From Petaurus breviceps papuanus (lineage: Eukaryota > Chordata > Mammalia > Diprotodontia > Petauridae): a stretch of DNA of 64,000 nt. This document shows positions 63,915 to 64,000 of the stretch, one piece after another. Within the stretch, counting starts at the first letter, position 1; each line of letters begins with the position of its first letter. Below the pieces are notes generated by a model, which saw nothing but the letters and a program-made list of their open reading frames with translations, had not been told where the DNA came from and did not search any database. Location of the stretch: assembly GCA_028583685.1 (NCBI GenBank), contig JAMXIF010000032.1:9909797-9973796 (forward strand), given 5' to 3'. The translations under genes and the position numbers were made by a program.

Positions 63915-63959
63915 CTTCCCCCTCCCCTCCCCTCCTCCCTGCCTCCTCCCTTCTCTTCC

Positions 63960-63999
<40 letters not shown>

Positions 64000-64000
64000 C
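63915..64000 (+). repeat. Pyrimidine-rich tract and (CT)n
   Basis: CCCTCCCCTCC runs passing into (CT)n that reaches the window edge. Confidence 0.95.

Overview
The window is non-coding marsupial genomic DNA built almost entirely of interspersed repeats. I found no intact protein-coding gene, tRNA, rRNA or CRISPR array. The marsupial call rests on many copies of MAR1-type CORE-SINEs (tRNA-like head, MIR-like core, RTE-like tail ending CAACAACAA), short A-tailed tRNA-headed SINEs of the kind found in Australian marsupials (WSINE1-like), marsupial-type L1 3' ends, an RTE/BovB LINE and CR1/L3-type LINE remains. I cannot name the species. Two 100-base N runs (18186-18285 and 45313-45412) are assembly gaps inside or beside microsatellites.

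Layout. 1-5130: L1 3' ends in both orientations, MIR and L2 pieces, and a minus-strand LTR (about 3259-3900). 5146-7489: a near full-length, intronless, decayed retrocopy of HSP90AB1 mRNA that landed in the A-rich tail of an L1 and carries a 17-bp target duplication, with a hAT transposon at its right edge. 8.3-15.3 kb: A-tailed SINEs of two families (called A and B here), a 7SL RNA pseudogene (10042-10367), the 3' third of an RTE/BovB LINE (10463-11097), and two B-family SINE pairs, one flanked by a single target duplication. 15.3-35 kb: MIR, MAR1, L2, hAT and simple repeats, plus several split copies of a long old repeat I could not classify. 35.7-36.6 kb: a hAT element that still shows the C-terminal end of its transposase. 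38-49 kb: a CR1-type LINE fragment, L2 copies interrupted by SINEs, a second partial 7SL pseudogene and a 650-bp L1 3' end. 49833-52390: a minus-strand half-L1 (HAL1-like) element with a decayed ORF1, its own 3' region and no ORF2. 53-64 kb: two copies of an unnamed ~220-bp repeat, nested MIRs, and a CR1 LINE split by a 1073-bp solo LTR with a 5-bp target duplication (59536-60608).

The elements form layers that can be ordered by nesting: L2, MIR and CR1 lie at the bottom; hAT, MAR1 and L1 cut into them; A and B SINEs, the HSP90AB1 retrocopy and the solo LTR are on top. Three tRNA-headed SINE groups coexist, each with the tail of a different LINE: A-tails (L1-like), an RTE-like tail (MAR1) and an L2-like tail (MIR types). 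Segments with no recognisable repeat are listed; two (around 13300-13680 and 63230-63440) are rich in homeodomain- or GATA-like sites and are the best candidates for host regulatory DNA. Boundaries of old repeats are good to roughly 10-30 bases.
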